Source of the DNA: Actinoplanes regularis | GTDB taxonomy: Bacteria; Actinomycetota; Actinomycetes; Mycobacteriales; Micromonosporaceae | Direction: 5' to 3' | DNA length: 64,000 nucleotides | Assembly (NCBI RefSeq): GCF_900188005.1 | Contig: NZ_FZNR01000005.1 | Span: forward strand, 248,001-312,000 | Part shown: one piece after another, positions 15,709 to 24,964 of the stretch | Numbering within the stretch: the first letter of the stretch is position 1 | How the letters are laid out: each line of letters begins with the position of its first letter | Program-made: the position numbers and the translations under genes | Notes under the pieces: generated by a model | The model's database searches: none | The model's input: the letters and a program-made list of their open reading frames with translations, nothing else | What the model was told of the DNA's origin: nothing

Positions 15709-17346
15709 TCAGATGACGAACCGGGACACCAGGGTCTTGATGTCGCTGGACATCCGCGCGACCTGCTCGGCGGCGACGTGGGTCTGCACCACGCCCGCCC
15801 CGGCGACCTGGCTGGCGTCGGCGACCGCCGAGACGTTTGTGGCGATCCCGGCGGACGCGCCCGCCGCCTCGGTCACGCTGCGGTTGATCTCGTGACTCGT
15901 GGCCGTCTGCTGCTCCACCGCGGCCGCGATGGTGGTCTGGTACTCGCTGATCTGCGCGATCACGGTGGTGATGCCGGCGATCGCCTCGACGGCCTTGCCG
16001 GTGTCGCGCTGGATCGCCTGGACCTGGTTCGCGATGTCCTCGGTGGACCGGGCGGTCTCCTGGGCGAGCTCCTTGACCTCGGTGGCGACCACGGCGAAGC
16101 CCTTGCCGGCGTCCCCGGCGCGGGCGGCCTCGATGGTGGCGTTGAGCGCGAGCAGATTTGTCTGCTCGGCGATCGCGGTGATGGCCTTGACCACATCGCT
16201 GATCTGCGCCGAGGACTCGCCGAGCTGGGCGACAACGGCCGTGGTCGACTCGGCGACCAGGACCGCCTCGCTGGCCACGCTCGCGGCCTGTCCGGCGTTG
16301 CGGGAGATCTCCCGGATGGAGGCGCCCATCTGCTCACTCGCCGCGGCGAGGGCGGCCACGTTGGCCGAGACGTCGCCCGCGGCCCGGGCGACGGCTTCCG
16401 CCTCGGTGCCGACCTCGTCGATGCCGCCGCCCATGGTGGCGGAGACGTCGGTGAGCTGCTGCGCGGAGGAGGCCAGCTCGGAGGCCGAGTGGTCCAGGTT
16501 GCTCAAGGTGGCGCGCATGCTCTGCGTCGCGTCGTTGAGGGCCCGGGCCATGGTGCCGATCTCGTCGCCGGAGCGGACCTCGACCAACTGCGTGAGATCG
16601 CCGGCGCCGACCCGCTCCAGCACGGCCGCCATCCGCTTGATCGATTGAACCGTCTGGTGGATCACCAGCCAGGCGGCGCCGAACGCCAGGGCGAGGCCGG
16701 CGATCAAAACGATGATCATAAAAAGCCGATTGCTACGGTACGAATCCTCGGCCTGCGCGGCGTGCTGAGCGGCCAGCGCGGTCTCCGCGTCGATCAGGGA
16801 CGTGAGGACGGCTCCGGACTTGGCCAGCTGCGGGGTCAGCCCCTTGAAACGCGTCAGGTACTCCGCCTTCTGTCCGGCGGTGAACGCCGGCAGCAACTGC
16901 GAGTCGCGGGTCTCCCGGTAGGTCAGCAGCGACTGTCCGATCTGGGCGGCACGCGCGTCTCCGGCCAGTGAGCCGAGCTCCGCGTACTGCTTCAGGGCGG
17001 CGTCCTGCACCAGGTCCTCGGCCTTGATCTGCTTGATCAGCGTCGCGGCGGCCTGCTCGTTCGACGCCGAGGCCAGCAGCGTGAGGTTCAGGAAGCTGCG
17101 CAGCACGGAGGCTCGCATCGTCTCCAGCGCGGTGGTCGGCACCAGGGCGTTCTGGTAGGTCTGCTGGGTGGCGTCGTTGGCCCGGCGCTGTGCGACCAGG
17201 CCGCTGGCGGCGGTGACGATCGCGGTGACCGCGACCAGGGTCATGGCGATGAGGAACTTGCCCGCCAGCGGCAGCCTGTTCAGCGGACCCAGGCCACGGC
17301 GCCGTCGTTCGACTCCCTGACCGGGCTCAGCCAGCATGTTCGACAT
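15709..17346 (-). CDS. Methyl-accepting chemotaxis protein
   Basis: 545 residues from the ATG at 17346, behind AGGGAGAA. TM1 spans ~29-50, an extracellular helical sensor ~51-207, TM2 ~208-229, then a HAMP domain to ~282 and a long cytoplasmic coiled coil. The signalling tip is intact: [20 protein letters not shown] followed by [17 protein letters not shown]. No C-terminal CheB/CheR tether peptide is seen. The sensor is a four-helix-bundle type without recognisable ligand motif. No che genes are in the window; its presence implies a flagellated stage such as zoospores. Confidence 0.95.
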   Translation of the reverse strand: MSNMLAEPGQGVERRRRGLGPLNRLPLAGKFLIAMTLVAVTAIVTAASGLVAQRRANDATQQTYQNALVPTTALETMRASVLRSFLNLTLLASASNEQAAATLIKQIKAEDLVQDAALKQYAELGSLAGDARAAQIGQSLLTYRETRDSQLLPAFTAGQKAEYLTRFKGLTPQLAKSGAVLTSLIDAETALAAQHAAQAEDSYRSNRLFMIIVLIAGLALAFGAAWLVIHQTVQSIKRMAAVLERVGAGDLTQLVEVRSGDEIGTMARALNDATQSMRATLSNLDHSASELASSAQQLTDVSATMGGGIDEVGTEAEAVARAAGDVSANVAALAAASEQMGASIREISRNAGQAASVASEAVLVAESTTAVVAQLGESSAQISDVVKAITAIAEQTNLLALNATIEAARAGDAGKGFAVVATEVKELAQETARSTEDIANQVQAIQRDTGKAVEAIAGITTVIAQISEYQTTIAAAVEQQTATSHEINRSVTEAAGASAGIATNVSAVADASQVAGAGVVQTHVAAEQVARMSSDIKTLVSRFVI

Positions 17347-17634
17347 CCGTGTTCTCCCTGGAGCGCAGGATCGCCGCCGGGTCGAACTGGCCGCGTTGGT
17401 TCTACAGTCCGCAGCGCCGGCCGGGGTCTGAGATTTCCGTCGCACCGCAACCGGACTGCTCCGGGATGGCACCTGGCTACGACTCAGGCGGTGTCCCATG
17501 AAGGTAAGAAATTTGCCCCGCAGGGTTAAGTTTGTGGCTGCAATCACGCCTACTGTTGCCTCCATCACGCCCCTGGTGGGCGGTTCTGGAACCTCCTCGG
17601 TCTTCTCCCATCCCGATTCTTGAGGGAGGCACAC

Positions 17635-17928
17635 ATGCAGGACACCATCGCCCACCTGGCGTGCGGCCCCGCCGCTGGGCTGCGTGCTGCGGATGGTCGA
17701 GGGCCCGGCGGTCGGTGGCGGTTCGACTACACCCCCGGCGGCAGCGAACTGCTCAACTACCTGATCCGTCAGGCCGCCGTCCCGGAGTACCAGGTCCGCT
17801 GGCGCTGGACCCGCAACAGCTTCGCGATCTGGGACAACCGCAGCACCCAGCACTACGCCGTACAGGACTACTGGCCCGCCGTCCGCAAGATGGAACGCGC
17901 CGGGGTCATCGGCGACAAGACGTTCTGA
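17635..17928 (+). pseudogene. C-terminal fragment of a TauD/TfdA-type dioxygenase
   Basis: 97 residues from an ATG with a good ribosome binding site (GAGGGAGG). Residues from ~38 on match the end of alpha-ketoglutarate-dependent sulfonate/sulfate dioxygenases: [20 protein letters not shown] contains the distal iron-ligand His and [20 protein letters not shown] the final strands. The catalytic HxD and most of the ~280-residue enzyme are missing; the first ~35 residues do not match. It may still be translated but cannot be a working dioxygenase. Confidence 0.75.
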
Positions 17929-17968
17929 GCCCATCCCTCCCTACTGGCTTCACCACCCGTACAAACTG

Positions 17969-19147
17969 ATGGGAATACCACCTGTGAGCAGCACTGACTT
18001 TGACCTGTTCCGGCTCTCCGAGGACCACGAGGCGCTACGCGAGGCGGTCCGGGCGGTTGCCCAGGACAAGATCGCACCCCACGCCGCGGAGGTCGACGAG
18101 TCGGCTCAGTTCCCGCAGGCCGCGTACGACGCGCTGGTGGCAACGGACTTCCACGCGCCGCACGTACCGGAGGAGTACGGCGGGGTCGGCGCGGACGCCC
18201 TGGCGACCTGCATCGTGATCGAGGAGGTGGCCCGGGTCTGCGCCACGTCGTCCCTCATCCCCGGCTGCAACAAACTCGGCAGCCTGCCGGTGATGCTCGG
18301 TGGTTCCGAGGAGCTCAAGCGGCGCTACCTCACCCCGCTGGCGCAGGGCGCCGCCGCGTTCTCGTACGGCCTGTCGGAGCGGGAGGCGGGCAGCGACACC
18401 GCCTCGATGACGACCCGCGCCACACCGTCCGGTGACGAGTGGATCCTCAACGGCCAGAAGTCGTGGATCACCAACGCGGGCTTCTCCGAGTTCTACACCG
18501 TACTGGCCGTGACGGACCCGGACGGCCGGCGCGGCGCCAACATCAGCGCGTTCGTGGTGGAGAAGTCCGACCCCGGCTTCTCCTTCGGCGCCAAGGAGCG
18601 CAAGCTCGGGATCAAGGGCTCACCCACCCGGGAACTGCACTTCGACAACGTACGCCTGCCGGCCGACCGCATGATCGGCGCGCCGGGGGACGGGCTGAAG
18701 ATCGCCCTGCGGACGCTGGACCACACCCGCGTGACGATCGGGGCCCAGGCGGTCGGCATCGCTCAGGGCGCGCTGGACTGCGCGCTGGAGTACGTGCAGG
18801 AGCGCACCCAGTTCGGCAAGCGGATCGCCGAGTTCCAGGGCATCCAGTTCATGCTCGCCGACATGGCGATGACCCTGGAAGCGGCCCGCCAGCTGGTGTA
18901 CGCGGCCGCGGCGAAGTCCGAACGCAACGACCCGGACCTGCCGTTCTTCGGCGCGGCCGCGAAATGCTACGCCTCGGACGTCGCCATGCGCGTCACCACC
19001 GACGCGGTCCAGCTGCTCGGCGGCTACGGCTACACGAAGGACTTCCCGGTCGAACGCATGATGCGCGACGCGAAAATCACCCAGATCTACGAAGGCACGA
19101 ACCAGGTCCAGCGGATCGTGATGGCCCGGCAGCTTCTGAAGGGCTAG
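17969..19147 (+). CDS. Acyl-CoA dehydrogenase
   Basis: 392 residues counted from the ATG at 17969; a GTG at 17984, with GGGA ahead of it, may be the real start (387 residues). FAD/substrate motifs are in place: YGLSEREAGSDTASMTTRA, WITNAG, RTQFGKRIAEFQ, LLGGYGYTKDFPVERMMRDA, and the catalytic Glu in IYEGTNQVQRIVMAR. This is a short- or branched-chain type enzyme oxidising acyl-CoA to enoyl-CoA and passing electrons to ETF. Its last ~23 codons and the following ~40 bp are duplicated 3.1 kb downstream. Confidence 0.95.
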   Translation: MGIPPVSSTDFDLFRLSEDHEALREAVRAVAQDKIAPHAAEVDESAQFPQAAYDALVATDFHAPHVPEEYGGVGADALATCIVIEEVARVCATSSLIPGCNKLGSLPVMLGGSEELKRRYLTPLAQGAAAFSYGLSEREAGSDTASMTTRATPSGDEWILNGQKSWITNAGFSEFYTVLAVTDPDGRRGANISAFVVEKSDPGFSFGAKERKLGIKGSPTRELHFDNVRLPADRMIGAPGDGLKIALRTLDHTRVTIGAQAVGIAQGALDCALEYVQERTQFGKRIAEFQGIQFMLADMAMTLEAARQLVYAAAAKSERNDPDLPFFGAAAKCYASDVAMRVTTDAVQLLGGYGYTKDFPVERMMRDAKITQIYEGTNQVQRIVMARQLLKG

Positions 19148-19187
19148 AAGCGACTGTTTTAGCAGTTCAGAGGTACTGTGGCCGGGA
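19076..19187 (+). repeat. Direct repeat, copy A: 3' end of the acyl-CoA dehydrogenase gene
   Basis: This ~112-bp segment covers the last codons (ITQIYEGTNQVQ... to stop) plus ~40 bp downstream and recurs at 22165-22275 in the same orientation. The two copies flank the MerR-regulated ABC exporter. Confidence 0.95.
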
Positions 19188-19419
19188 GTACCTCAGTGGA
19201 TGATGGCAGCGAGAGCTAGGGCTGGTATCGGCACCAGGAGGAACGCGCCGAGCCGGCCTTGGTTACCCCTGCCACCGTCCGCTAGCAGGAAGAACCGCTC
19301 CATCAAAGCGGGGGAACCTCAGCTCAGGCGAGATCTGGAGTTCGATCTTGGATAGGTAGCACGTCGTTTCGTCGGGCTCGAGGGGGCCGTCGGTCTGTTC
19401 CTGCGGTCCGCGAAAATGC

Positions 19420-19451
19420 TTGACCCTGACGCTGCGTCAACCCTTCATGCT
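19420..19451 (+). promoter_or_regulatory. MerR-type promoter/operator of the ABC exporter
   Basis: TTGACC (19420-19425) and CATGCT (19446-19451) can serve as -35 and -10 boxes with an overlong spacer of ~20 bp, as in promoters that MerR proteins untwist. The spacer holds a palindrome TGACGC-T-GCGTCA. The -10 lies only 7 bp before an ATG at 19459, implying a leaderless transcript. The likely regulator is the MerR gene at 21019. Confidence 0.65.
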
Positions 19452-19458
19452 GACCCGC

Positions 19459-20241
19459 ATGAGCATGGCATCGACGGCCGGCGCGATCCGCGTGGAAGGC
19501 CTGGAGAAATCCTTCAAAGATTTGAAAGTGCTGCGTGGTGTGGACATCGAGGTGGCGCGGGGGAGTATCTTCGCGCTGCTGGGCTCGAACGGGGCGGGCA
19601 AGACCACGTTGGTGCGGATCCTGTCCACCCTGCTGCGGGCCGATGCCGGCACCGCGACGGTCAACGGCTTCGACGTCGCGGCGCAGGGCGCCGACGTCCG
19701 GGAGTCGATCAGCCTCACCGGGCAGTTCGCGGCGGTCGACGAGATCCTCACCGGGCGGGAGAACCTCGTCATGGTGGCCAAGCTGCGCCACCTCAAGGAT
19801 CCGGGCGCGATCGCGGACGACCTACTGAGGCGTTTCTCGCTGACCGAGGCAGGCGGCCGCCGGGTGGCGACTTACTCCGGTGGCATGCGCCGCCGCCTCG
19901 ACATCTCGATGAGCCTCATCGGGAACCCGCCGGTGATCTTCCTGGACGAGCCGACAACCGGGCTGGATCCGGAGGCTCGACTCGAGGTGTGGCAGGCCGT
20001 CAAGGAGCTCGCCGCGGGCGGTACGACCGTGCTGCTCACCACGCAGCACCTCGAGGAGGCGGAGCACCTCGCCGACCGGATCGCGATCCTGCACGAGGGC
20101 CGGATCATCGTGAACGGCACCCTCGCCGAGCTCAAGCAGCTCCTGCCACCCGCCAAGGTCGAGTACGTCGAGAGGCAGCCCACGCTCGAGGACGTCTTCC
20201 TTACCCTCGTCGGCGCCCGCAAGAATGGGGAAAACCAGTGA
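19459..20241 (+). CDS. ABC transporter ATP-binding protein, DrrA-like
   Basis: 260 residues from the ATG at 19459 (ATG at 19465 also possible; both fit a leaderless start after the operator). Walker A is GSNGAGKTT, signature YSGGMRRRLD, Walker B VIFLDEPTTGLD, H-loop TTQHLEEAE. The C-terminal tail QPTLEDVFLTLVG is typical of the DrrA/daunorubicin-resistance branch. It energises the permease encoded next; the overlap GTGA at 20238-20241 couples their translation. Confidence 0.93.
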   Translation: MSMASTAGAIRVEGLEKSFKDLKVLRGVDIEVARGSIFALLGSNGAGKTTLVRILSTLLRADAGTATVNGFDVAAQGADVRESISLTGQFAAVDEILTGRENLVMVAKLRHLKDPGAIADDLLRRFSLTEAGGRRVATYSGGMRRRLDISMSLIGNPPVIFLDEPTTGLDPEARLEVWQAVKELAAGGTTVLLTTQHLEEAEHLADRIAILHEGRIIVNGTLAELKQLLPPAKVEYVERQPTLEDVFLTLVGARKNGENQ

Positions 20242-20999
20242 ACAGGCACTTCTTCGGCGACACCGGCGTGCTGCTGAGCCGCTCGTTGCGGCACATCGCG
20301 CGCAGCCCGGACACCATCATCACGACCGCGATCATGCCGATCGCGTTCATGCTGCTCTTCGTGTACGTCTTCGGCGGCGCGATCGAGACCGGGTCCGACT
20401 CGTACGTGAACTACCTGCTGCCCGGCATCATGATCATGACGATCGCCTCGGGCATCTCCTACACCGCGTACCGGCTCTTCCAGGACCTGCAGGGCGGCAT
20501 CTTCGAACGGTTCCAGTCGATGCCGATCGCCCGGTCGTCGGTACTGTGGGCGCACGTGCTGACCTCGCTGGTCGCCAACCTGATCTCGCTCGTGGTCGTC
20601 GTTCTGGTCGCCCTGCTGATGGGCTTCCGCAGCGGGGCGGACGTGCTGGGCTGGCTGGTCGTGACCGGCATCCTGGTTCTGTTCACCCTGGCGCTGACCT
20701 GGCTCGCGGTGATCCCCGGGCTCACCGCGAAGTCCGTGGACGGTGCGAGCGCGTTCGCCTACCCGCTGGTCTTCCTGCCGTTCATCAGCTCGGCCTTCGT
20801 GCCCACCGAGTCGATGCCCGGCCCGGTGCGTGCCTTCGCCGAGAACCAGCCGGTGACCTCCATCGTCGACGCGCTACGGAATCTGTTCACCGAGCAGCCG
20901 GTCGGAACCGGGATCTGGACGGCCCTGGCCTGGTGCGCCGGTATCCTCGTGGTCGCCTACGGGTTCGCCACCCTGGCGTACCGACGCAAGATCTCCTGA
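20238..20999 (+). CDS. ABC-2 type transporter permease, DrrB-like
   Basis: 253 residues from a GTG overlapping the ATPase stop codon. Six hydrophobic segments can be traced, starting with TAIMPIAFMLLFVYVFGGAI and ending with AGILVVAYGFATLAY. The FLPFISSAFVPTESMP loop is the ABC-2 family hallmark before the last helix. With the ATPase it should export a drug-like or lipid substrate; the MerR gene downstream points to induction by such a compound. Confidence 0.92.
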   Translation: MNRHFFGDTGVLLSRSLRHIARSPDTIITTAIMPIAFMLLFVYVFGGAIETGSDSYVNYLLPGIMIMTIASGISYTAYRLFQDLQGGIFERFQSMPIARSSVLWAHVLTSLVANLISLVVVVLVALLMGFRSGADVLGWLVVTGILVLFTLALTWLAVIPGLTAKSVDGASAFAYPLVFLPFISSAFVPTESMPGPVRAFAENQPVTSIVDALRNLFTEQPVGTGIWTALAWCAGILVVAYGFATLAYRRKIS

Positions 21000-21018
21000 T
21001 AATCGGCAGGATCAGAGC

Positions 21019-21801
21019 ATGCTGACGATCGGCCAACTGGCGTCGTACGCCGGCGTCACCGTGCGCGCGGTGCGGCACTACCACCAGATCGGCCTGCTGC
21101 CGGAGCCGGAGCGCGACGCCTCCGGCTACCGGCGGTACGGCGCGACCGCCGTGGTGTCCCTTATCAAGATCCGCACGCTCGCCGACGCGGGTGTACCGCT
21201 GTCCGAGGTCGACGCACTGTTGCGGGCCGACGCGCCGGCGTTCGCCGAGGCGATCCAGCGGATCGACGCCCGGCTGTCGGACGAGATCGCCCAGCGGGAG
21301 ACCAGTCGCAGACAGATCGCCCAGCTCGCTGCGGGGGACCATGCGGCACTTCCCGCGGAGGTCACGTTCTATCTCCAGCGGCTGAGGGAGATCGGGGCGT
21401 CCGAGCGGATGGTGCAGGCCGAGCGGGACGGGTGGATCCTGATCACGGCGCGCTGGCCGGATCAGGTCCGCGAGTGGATGCCCGCAAAGCTTGCACAACT
21501 CGAAGATCCTCGGATGGTACGGCTCTACCGGGTCCTGTCGCAGATCCTCGAAGCCGGCGAGATCGACGACGCCCTGATGGAGGAGGCAGCCGACATCATG
21601 GCCGCCCTGGCCGAGGAGGCACACGCCGCTGGTGATGTCATGAGCGAAGACGATCTGAAAGATGATCTGCCGTTCGACCTGCTCGACGCACTCGCCATCG
21701 AGGCCGACCCCCGAGCGCAGCGGATGCGAGACCTGATGCGCAAGCGCGGTTGGGAGAGTTGGACCCGGCAAGAACGAGTCGCCGGCTCGCCCGTTCAGTA
21801 A
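21019..21801 (+). CDS. MerR family regulator with a long C-terminal domain
   Basis: 260 residues. The N-terminal HTH is classic MerR: MLTIGQLASYAGVTVRAVRH, then YHQIGLLPEPERDASGYRRY. A coiled-coil dimer helix follows (DARLSDEIAQRETSRRQIAQ). The remaining ~140 residues are helical and acidic, of TipAS-like length but not clearly related; no metal-binding cysteines are present, so a metal sensor is unlikely. Third gene of the ABC exporter operon and probable autoregulator through the 19420 operator. Confidence 0.9.
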   Translation: MLTIGQLASYAGVTVRAVRHYHQIGLLPEPERDASGYRRYGATAVVSLIKIRTLADAGVPLSEVDALLRADAPAFAEAIQRIDARLSDEIAQRETSRRQIAQLAAGDHAALPAEVTFYLQRLREIGASERMVQAERDGWILITARWPDQVREWMPAKLAQLEDPRMVRLYRVLSQILEAGEIDDALMEEAADIMAALAEEAHAAGDVMSEDDLKDDLPFDLLDALAIEADPRAQRMRDLMRKRGWESWTRQERVAGSPVQ

Positions 21802-22164
21802 CTGCTCCAGCGCGATCGTGACTCTAGCCGTCCCTGGGAAATCCTGTCGGCCGCCGATATCCCGCGCGACGCAACGGATCGGCGGCCTAGAGGTGTACCG
21901 CAGACGTTACTTGAGGAGATTCGCGCTGAGTGATGCCAGACATCACGGCTCGATGCCACTTGTTCAGGCCGAGCCGCCAGCGGCACACCAGTAGCGCTGG
22001 TCGTTGATGGTTGCTACTGGTTATGTCTCTGATTGCTGAAAGTCGATGGGTGCGGTGAGCGGGCGTGCGTTGAGGCCGTCGGCGGCGCTGGGGGATCCTG
22101 GCCAAATACTGGCCAGGATCCTGGAAAAGTGAGTTTCCGCAGTTCAGAAGGGTTGCCGCGATAG
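21802..22164. other. Non-coding stretch after the MerR gene
   Basis: I see no credible gene here. Codon pattern is random on both strands and short open frames do not resemble proteins. The only structured element is the hairpin at 22093-22121. Base composition is a little less GC-rich than the neighbours, consistent with imported or decayed DNA between the exporter and the second repeat copy. Confidence 0.5.
22093..22121 (+). terminator. Perfect 12-bp hairpin
   Basis: GGATCCTGGCCA (22093-22104), loop AATAC, TGGCCAGGATCC (22110-22121). The arms are perfect. It lies ~290 bp after the MerR stop and 44 bp before repeat copy B. It may end transcription of the exporter operon, or be a protein-binding palindrome at the island edge; no T-run follows. 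Confidence 0.5.
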
Positions 22165-22275
22165 ATCACCCAGATCTACGAAGGCACGAACCAGGTTCAG
22201 CGGATCGTGATGGCCCGGCAGCTCTTGAAGGGCTAGAAGCGGCTGTTTCGCAGTTCAGGGATGGTGTGGCCGGGC
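22165..22275 (+). repeat. Direct repeat, copy B: detached 3' end of an acyl-CoA dehydrogenase gene
   Basis: It repeats 19076-19187. The coding part still reads ITQIYEGTNQVQRIVMARQL and LKG-stop; its three differences from copy A (GTC/GTT, CTT/CTC, CTG/TTG) are all synonymous, while the non-coding tail has diverged more. There is no upstream coding part. Confidence 0.93.
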
Positions 22276-22294
22276 GGCAGACGGCACACTGCTG

Positions 22295-24964
22295 TCAGTC
22301 GGTGACGTCGCTCGGACAACCCGGATCCGGTTTCCGGGCGCCCGGGATCGCCCCGCACTGCAATCGCAACGTCGAGTCGTCGCCCTCGCCCGCCCGCATG
22401 ATCAGCACAGTCTTGTTCGCCGGCAGCTGCGGGTCGTCGCCCCGGTAGGAGAAGTCGATCGTCCCGGTCACCCCGGGAACCGCGTGCGTGCCGGTCAAGG
22501 CGTTGAGGCCCTGCAGCAGTGACTGCGGGGTGATCGCCTCCCCGGCGTTGACGGTACGCACCTGCACGATCGCCGCGTTGACGGTCTGGATCGCGTCCCA
22601 GCCGAACATCGCCCGCGACGACTGCCCGTTGGCGCAGGCGTCCCCGTACCCCCGTTCGCTGTAGGCGGTGAAGAAGCGGACCGACTTGTTGATCGTCGCG
22701 CAGTCGCTCCCCCAGACCCGGCTGCTGGCCAGGGAGATGTAGTCCAGCGGCAACCCCGGATAGTCGTCACCCTGGCCGGAGAGGGCGAACTGGGTGATCG
22801 CGTCCCCGGCCAGCACCGTCGGATATCGCTGCGAGCACACCGACATGCCGCCCAGGAAGTCGTCGAACTCGTCGGGCCGGCCGGCGAAGAAGACCAGGTA
22901 TCCCGTTTTGCCGGGGCAGGCCCGGCGGCCCAGGCTGGTCACGTCGGCCCCGGTGGTCCCGTTCGGTGGCCGGTACGCCTCGACCTCCCGCACCTTGATG
23001 CCCCGCGCGCTGAACGCCTTCTGCACGTCATCGGCGAGGTTGCCGCTGTAAAGGTCGGCCTCGTCGCCGGAGTAGTAGACGGCCGCCTCGGTGACGTGCA
23101 GCTTCTCCCGCGCGTAGTAGGCGGCGACCGCCGCCTCCCGGCTGTTGCTCGGCGACACCTGATGATACGAGACCACTTCGCTGGTCAGCGTGTCGGCGGT
23201 GAGCAGGGTGCCGAGCGTCGGGATGTTGGCCGCGTTGAGCACGTGCATGGCATCCTTGGTGCCCTCACGGCTGACGCCGAGCCCGGTGACCGCGACGACG
23301 CGCAGGCGTTTCGCCGCGCCGGCGATCAGACGGGCAGCCTGCCCGCCGTGGTTCATCTGGTCGCCGCCGTTGGCCAGCAGCAGCCGGATCGGCGCCCCAG
23401 CGGTGCGACTGTTCCACTGTGCCGCGGCGAGACCACGCAACTCCTCGAGCGCAGCCGGGTCGCCGCCGATCGTGGTGTTGGTCAACGTGCTGAGGTAGAC
23501 CACGGTCACGTGGTTCGGATTCTTGACCACCTCGGCGTTTACCGCGCCGATCTCGTCCTCGACCTCACGCAGCCAGCTGCCGGTGTCGGTGTCCGGGGCC
23601 GCCGCGAAGAACCGGTACCGCCCGTCGGACACCCCGATGCACTGCGACCCGTCCGCGCCGAACGGCTCGCGCCGCAGCGTGCCGCCGGTCGGCGGCCGCC
23701 AAGCCGACTCGCACCGGTCGTGGTTGTACCAGGGGATCACGAAGAGCGCGGCCACCAGCAGCACCGGCAGGGCCAGAGACATCCACGGGACGCGCCGACG
23801 CGGCAGGCCCACCTCGCCCAGCCGCTCCCAGTCACCAGGCTGGGCGGTCTCCACCGGCAACCGCAGCGGCAACACGGCAGGCTGGTCCGCCCCGTTGCGT
23901 AGCTGCCGGTCGGCCCACGCCTCATAGGCCATCCGGGCGTCCGCGGGGGAGTGCGCGTCGCCCGGCGCGGCGTCCTGCACCGGGTTGGTGATCACCAGGA
24001 GGTACTCACGGCGCGGACGCGGACGTGGCCGGCCACGCGGCTCACGGCCGATCTGCTCGATCAGCCTGATCAGGGTGGTGGCGGCCGGGCCGTCGTCCTC
24101 GACCAGCAGAATCGGGTAGGTGGTTCGCCGCCGCCCCGCGCCGAACACCCCGGTCCGGCGGTAGGCGACCCGCAGATCCTGCAGGAACGCGTCCACCAGC
24201 AGCTTGTCGGCCTCCTCCCGGTGGGCGGCGACGTAGCCGGGCCGGGCGAAGTCACGCGCCAACTGGTAGAAGTCGCGGTTGCTGGCGACCCGGTGCTGGG
24301 CGAACCACCGCGGCGGCCGCCACGTCGAACGCATGAACCGCAGGCCGAGCCGTGGCACGACACGCGACGTCACCCGCACCCACCAGGGGAAGTCGCCCAC
24401 CGCATCCGCCAGGCCCTCCAGCAGCGGGGTGCTGTCCAGCCGCTGTCGCAGGTGGATCTGCAACTGCTCGGCGATCTTCTCCCGCTCCCGGTCCGGGGTG
24501 TCGGGCTTGAACGGCTCGAGATGCAGCAGCCACAGGGCCAGGCCGTAGTGCGGGAACCGGAGCCGGCGGCCGGTCCGGGACTCGCTCGCCAGGTTCTTGA
24601 CGGCGACGTCGGTCAGGTCCTCAACGGTCGGGGCCGCCGGCTGCGCGGACGGCCCCGAGCCCCGGCTGGGCGGGCGTGCGGCGAGGCTCTCACCGGTCCG
24701 GGCCCACGGTGCGAACCGGCCCTTCCGCAACCACTCCTGCAGGCCGTCGAACGGGTCGTGCGCCGCGGCCGGGGGCCGGCTCAACTGGATGATCGGCAGG
24801 ATGCGCTCTCTGCCGTACCACCACGGACGACGAACCAGCCACTCGATCAGCCGGAGCAGTCGAGGTCCGCCCTGGAACTGGAGGCCGCGGGTCGCCGTCT
24901 CATCGGCACGCCAATGTCTGCGGAACACAGTGGCCCTCCCCCAGGGCTGGCATCGAGATTCCAT
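22295..24964 (-). CDS. Membrane receptor-like protein: cytoplasmic region, one TM, LIVBP-type ligand domain
   Basis: 889 residues. Residues 1-390 are charged and Arg-rich with no signal peptide. A Walker-B-like strand, TYPILLVEDDGP (281-292), and YLLVITNP (321-328) hint at a P-loop NTPase relative, but no Walker A can be found. A single TM (~393-412, WMSLALPVLLVAALFVIPWY) is followed by ~475 residues resembling type I periplasmic binding proteins of the Leu/Ile/Val family: LLLANGGDQMNHGG, AANIPTLGTLLTADT, MFGWDAIQTVNAAIVQV and TGTIDFSYRGDDPQ. The binding domain would face outside. No ABC permease genes are adjacent, so it is more likely a sensor than a transport component (inference). Confidence 0.75.
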   Translation of the reverse strand: MESRCQPWGRATVFRRHWRADETATRGLQFQGGPRLLRLIEWLVRRPWWYGRERILPIIQLSRPPAAAHDPFDGLQEWLRKGRFAPWARTGESLAARPPSRGSGPSAQPAAPTVEDLTDVAVKNLASESRTGRRLRFPHYGLALWLLHLEPFKPDTPDREREKIAEQLQIHLRQRLDSTPLLEGLADAVGDFPWWVRVTSRVVPRLGLRFMRSTWRPPRWFAQHRVASNRDFYQLARDFARPGYVAAHREEADKLLVDAFLQDLRVAYRRTGVFGAGRRRTTYPILLVEDDGPAATTLIRLIEQIGREPRGRPRPRPRREYLLVITNPVQDAAPGDAHSPADARMAYEAWADRQLRNGADQPAVLPLRLPVETAQPGDWERLGEVGLPRRRVPWMSLALPVLLVAALFVIPWYNHDRCESAWRPPTGGTLRREPFGADGSQCIGVSDGRYRFFAAAPDTDTGSWLREVEDEIGAVNAEVVKNPNHVTVVYLSTLTNTTIGGDPAALEELRGLAAAQWNSRTAGAPIRLLLANGGDQMNHGGQAARLIAGAAKRLRVVAVTGLGVSREGTKDAMHVLNAANIPTLGTLLTADTLTSEVVSYHQVSPSNSREAAVAAYYAREKLHVTEAAVYYSGDEADLYSGNLADDVQKAFSARGIKVREVEAYRPPNGTTGADVTSLGRRACPGKTGYLVFFAGRPDEFDDFLGGMSVCSQRYPTVLAGDAITQFALSGQGDDYPGLPLDYISLASSRVWGSDCATINKSVRFFTAYSERGYGDACANGQSSRAMFGWDAIQTVNAAIVQVRTVNAGEAITPQSLLQGLNALTGTHAVPGVTGTIDFSYRGDDPQLPANKTVLIMRAGEGDDSTLRLQCGAIPGARKPDPGCPSDVTD

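Noticed and set aside
19187..22164. Exporter region as a classical integrative element
   Set aside because: The flanking direct repeats fit, but no integrase, excisionase or transfer gene is present, so only a repeat-bracketed module is claimed.
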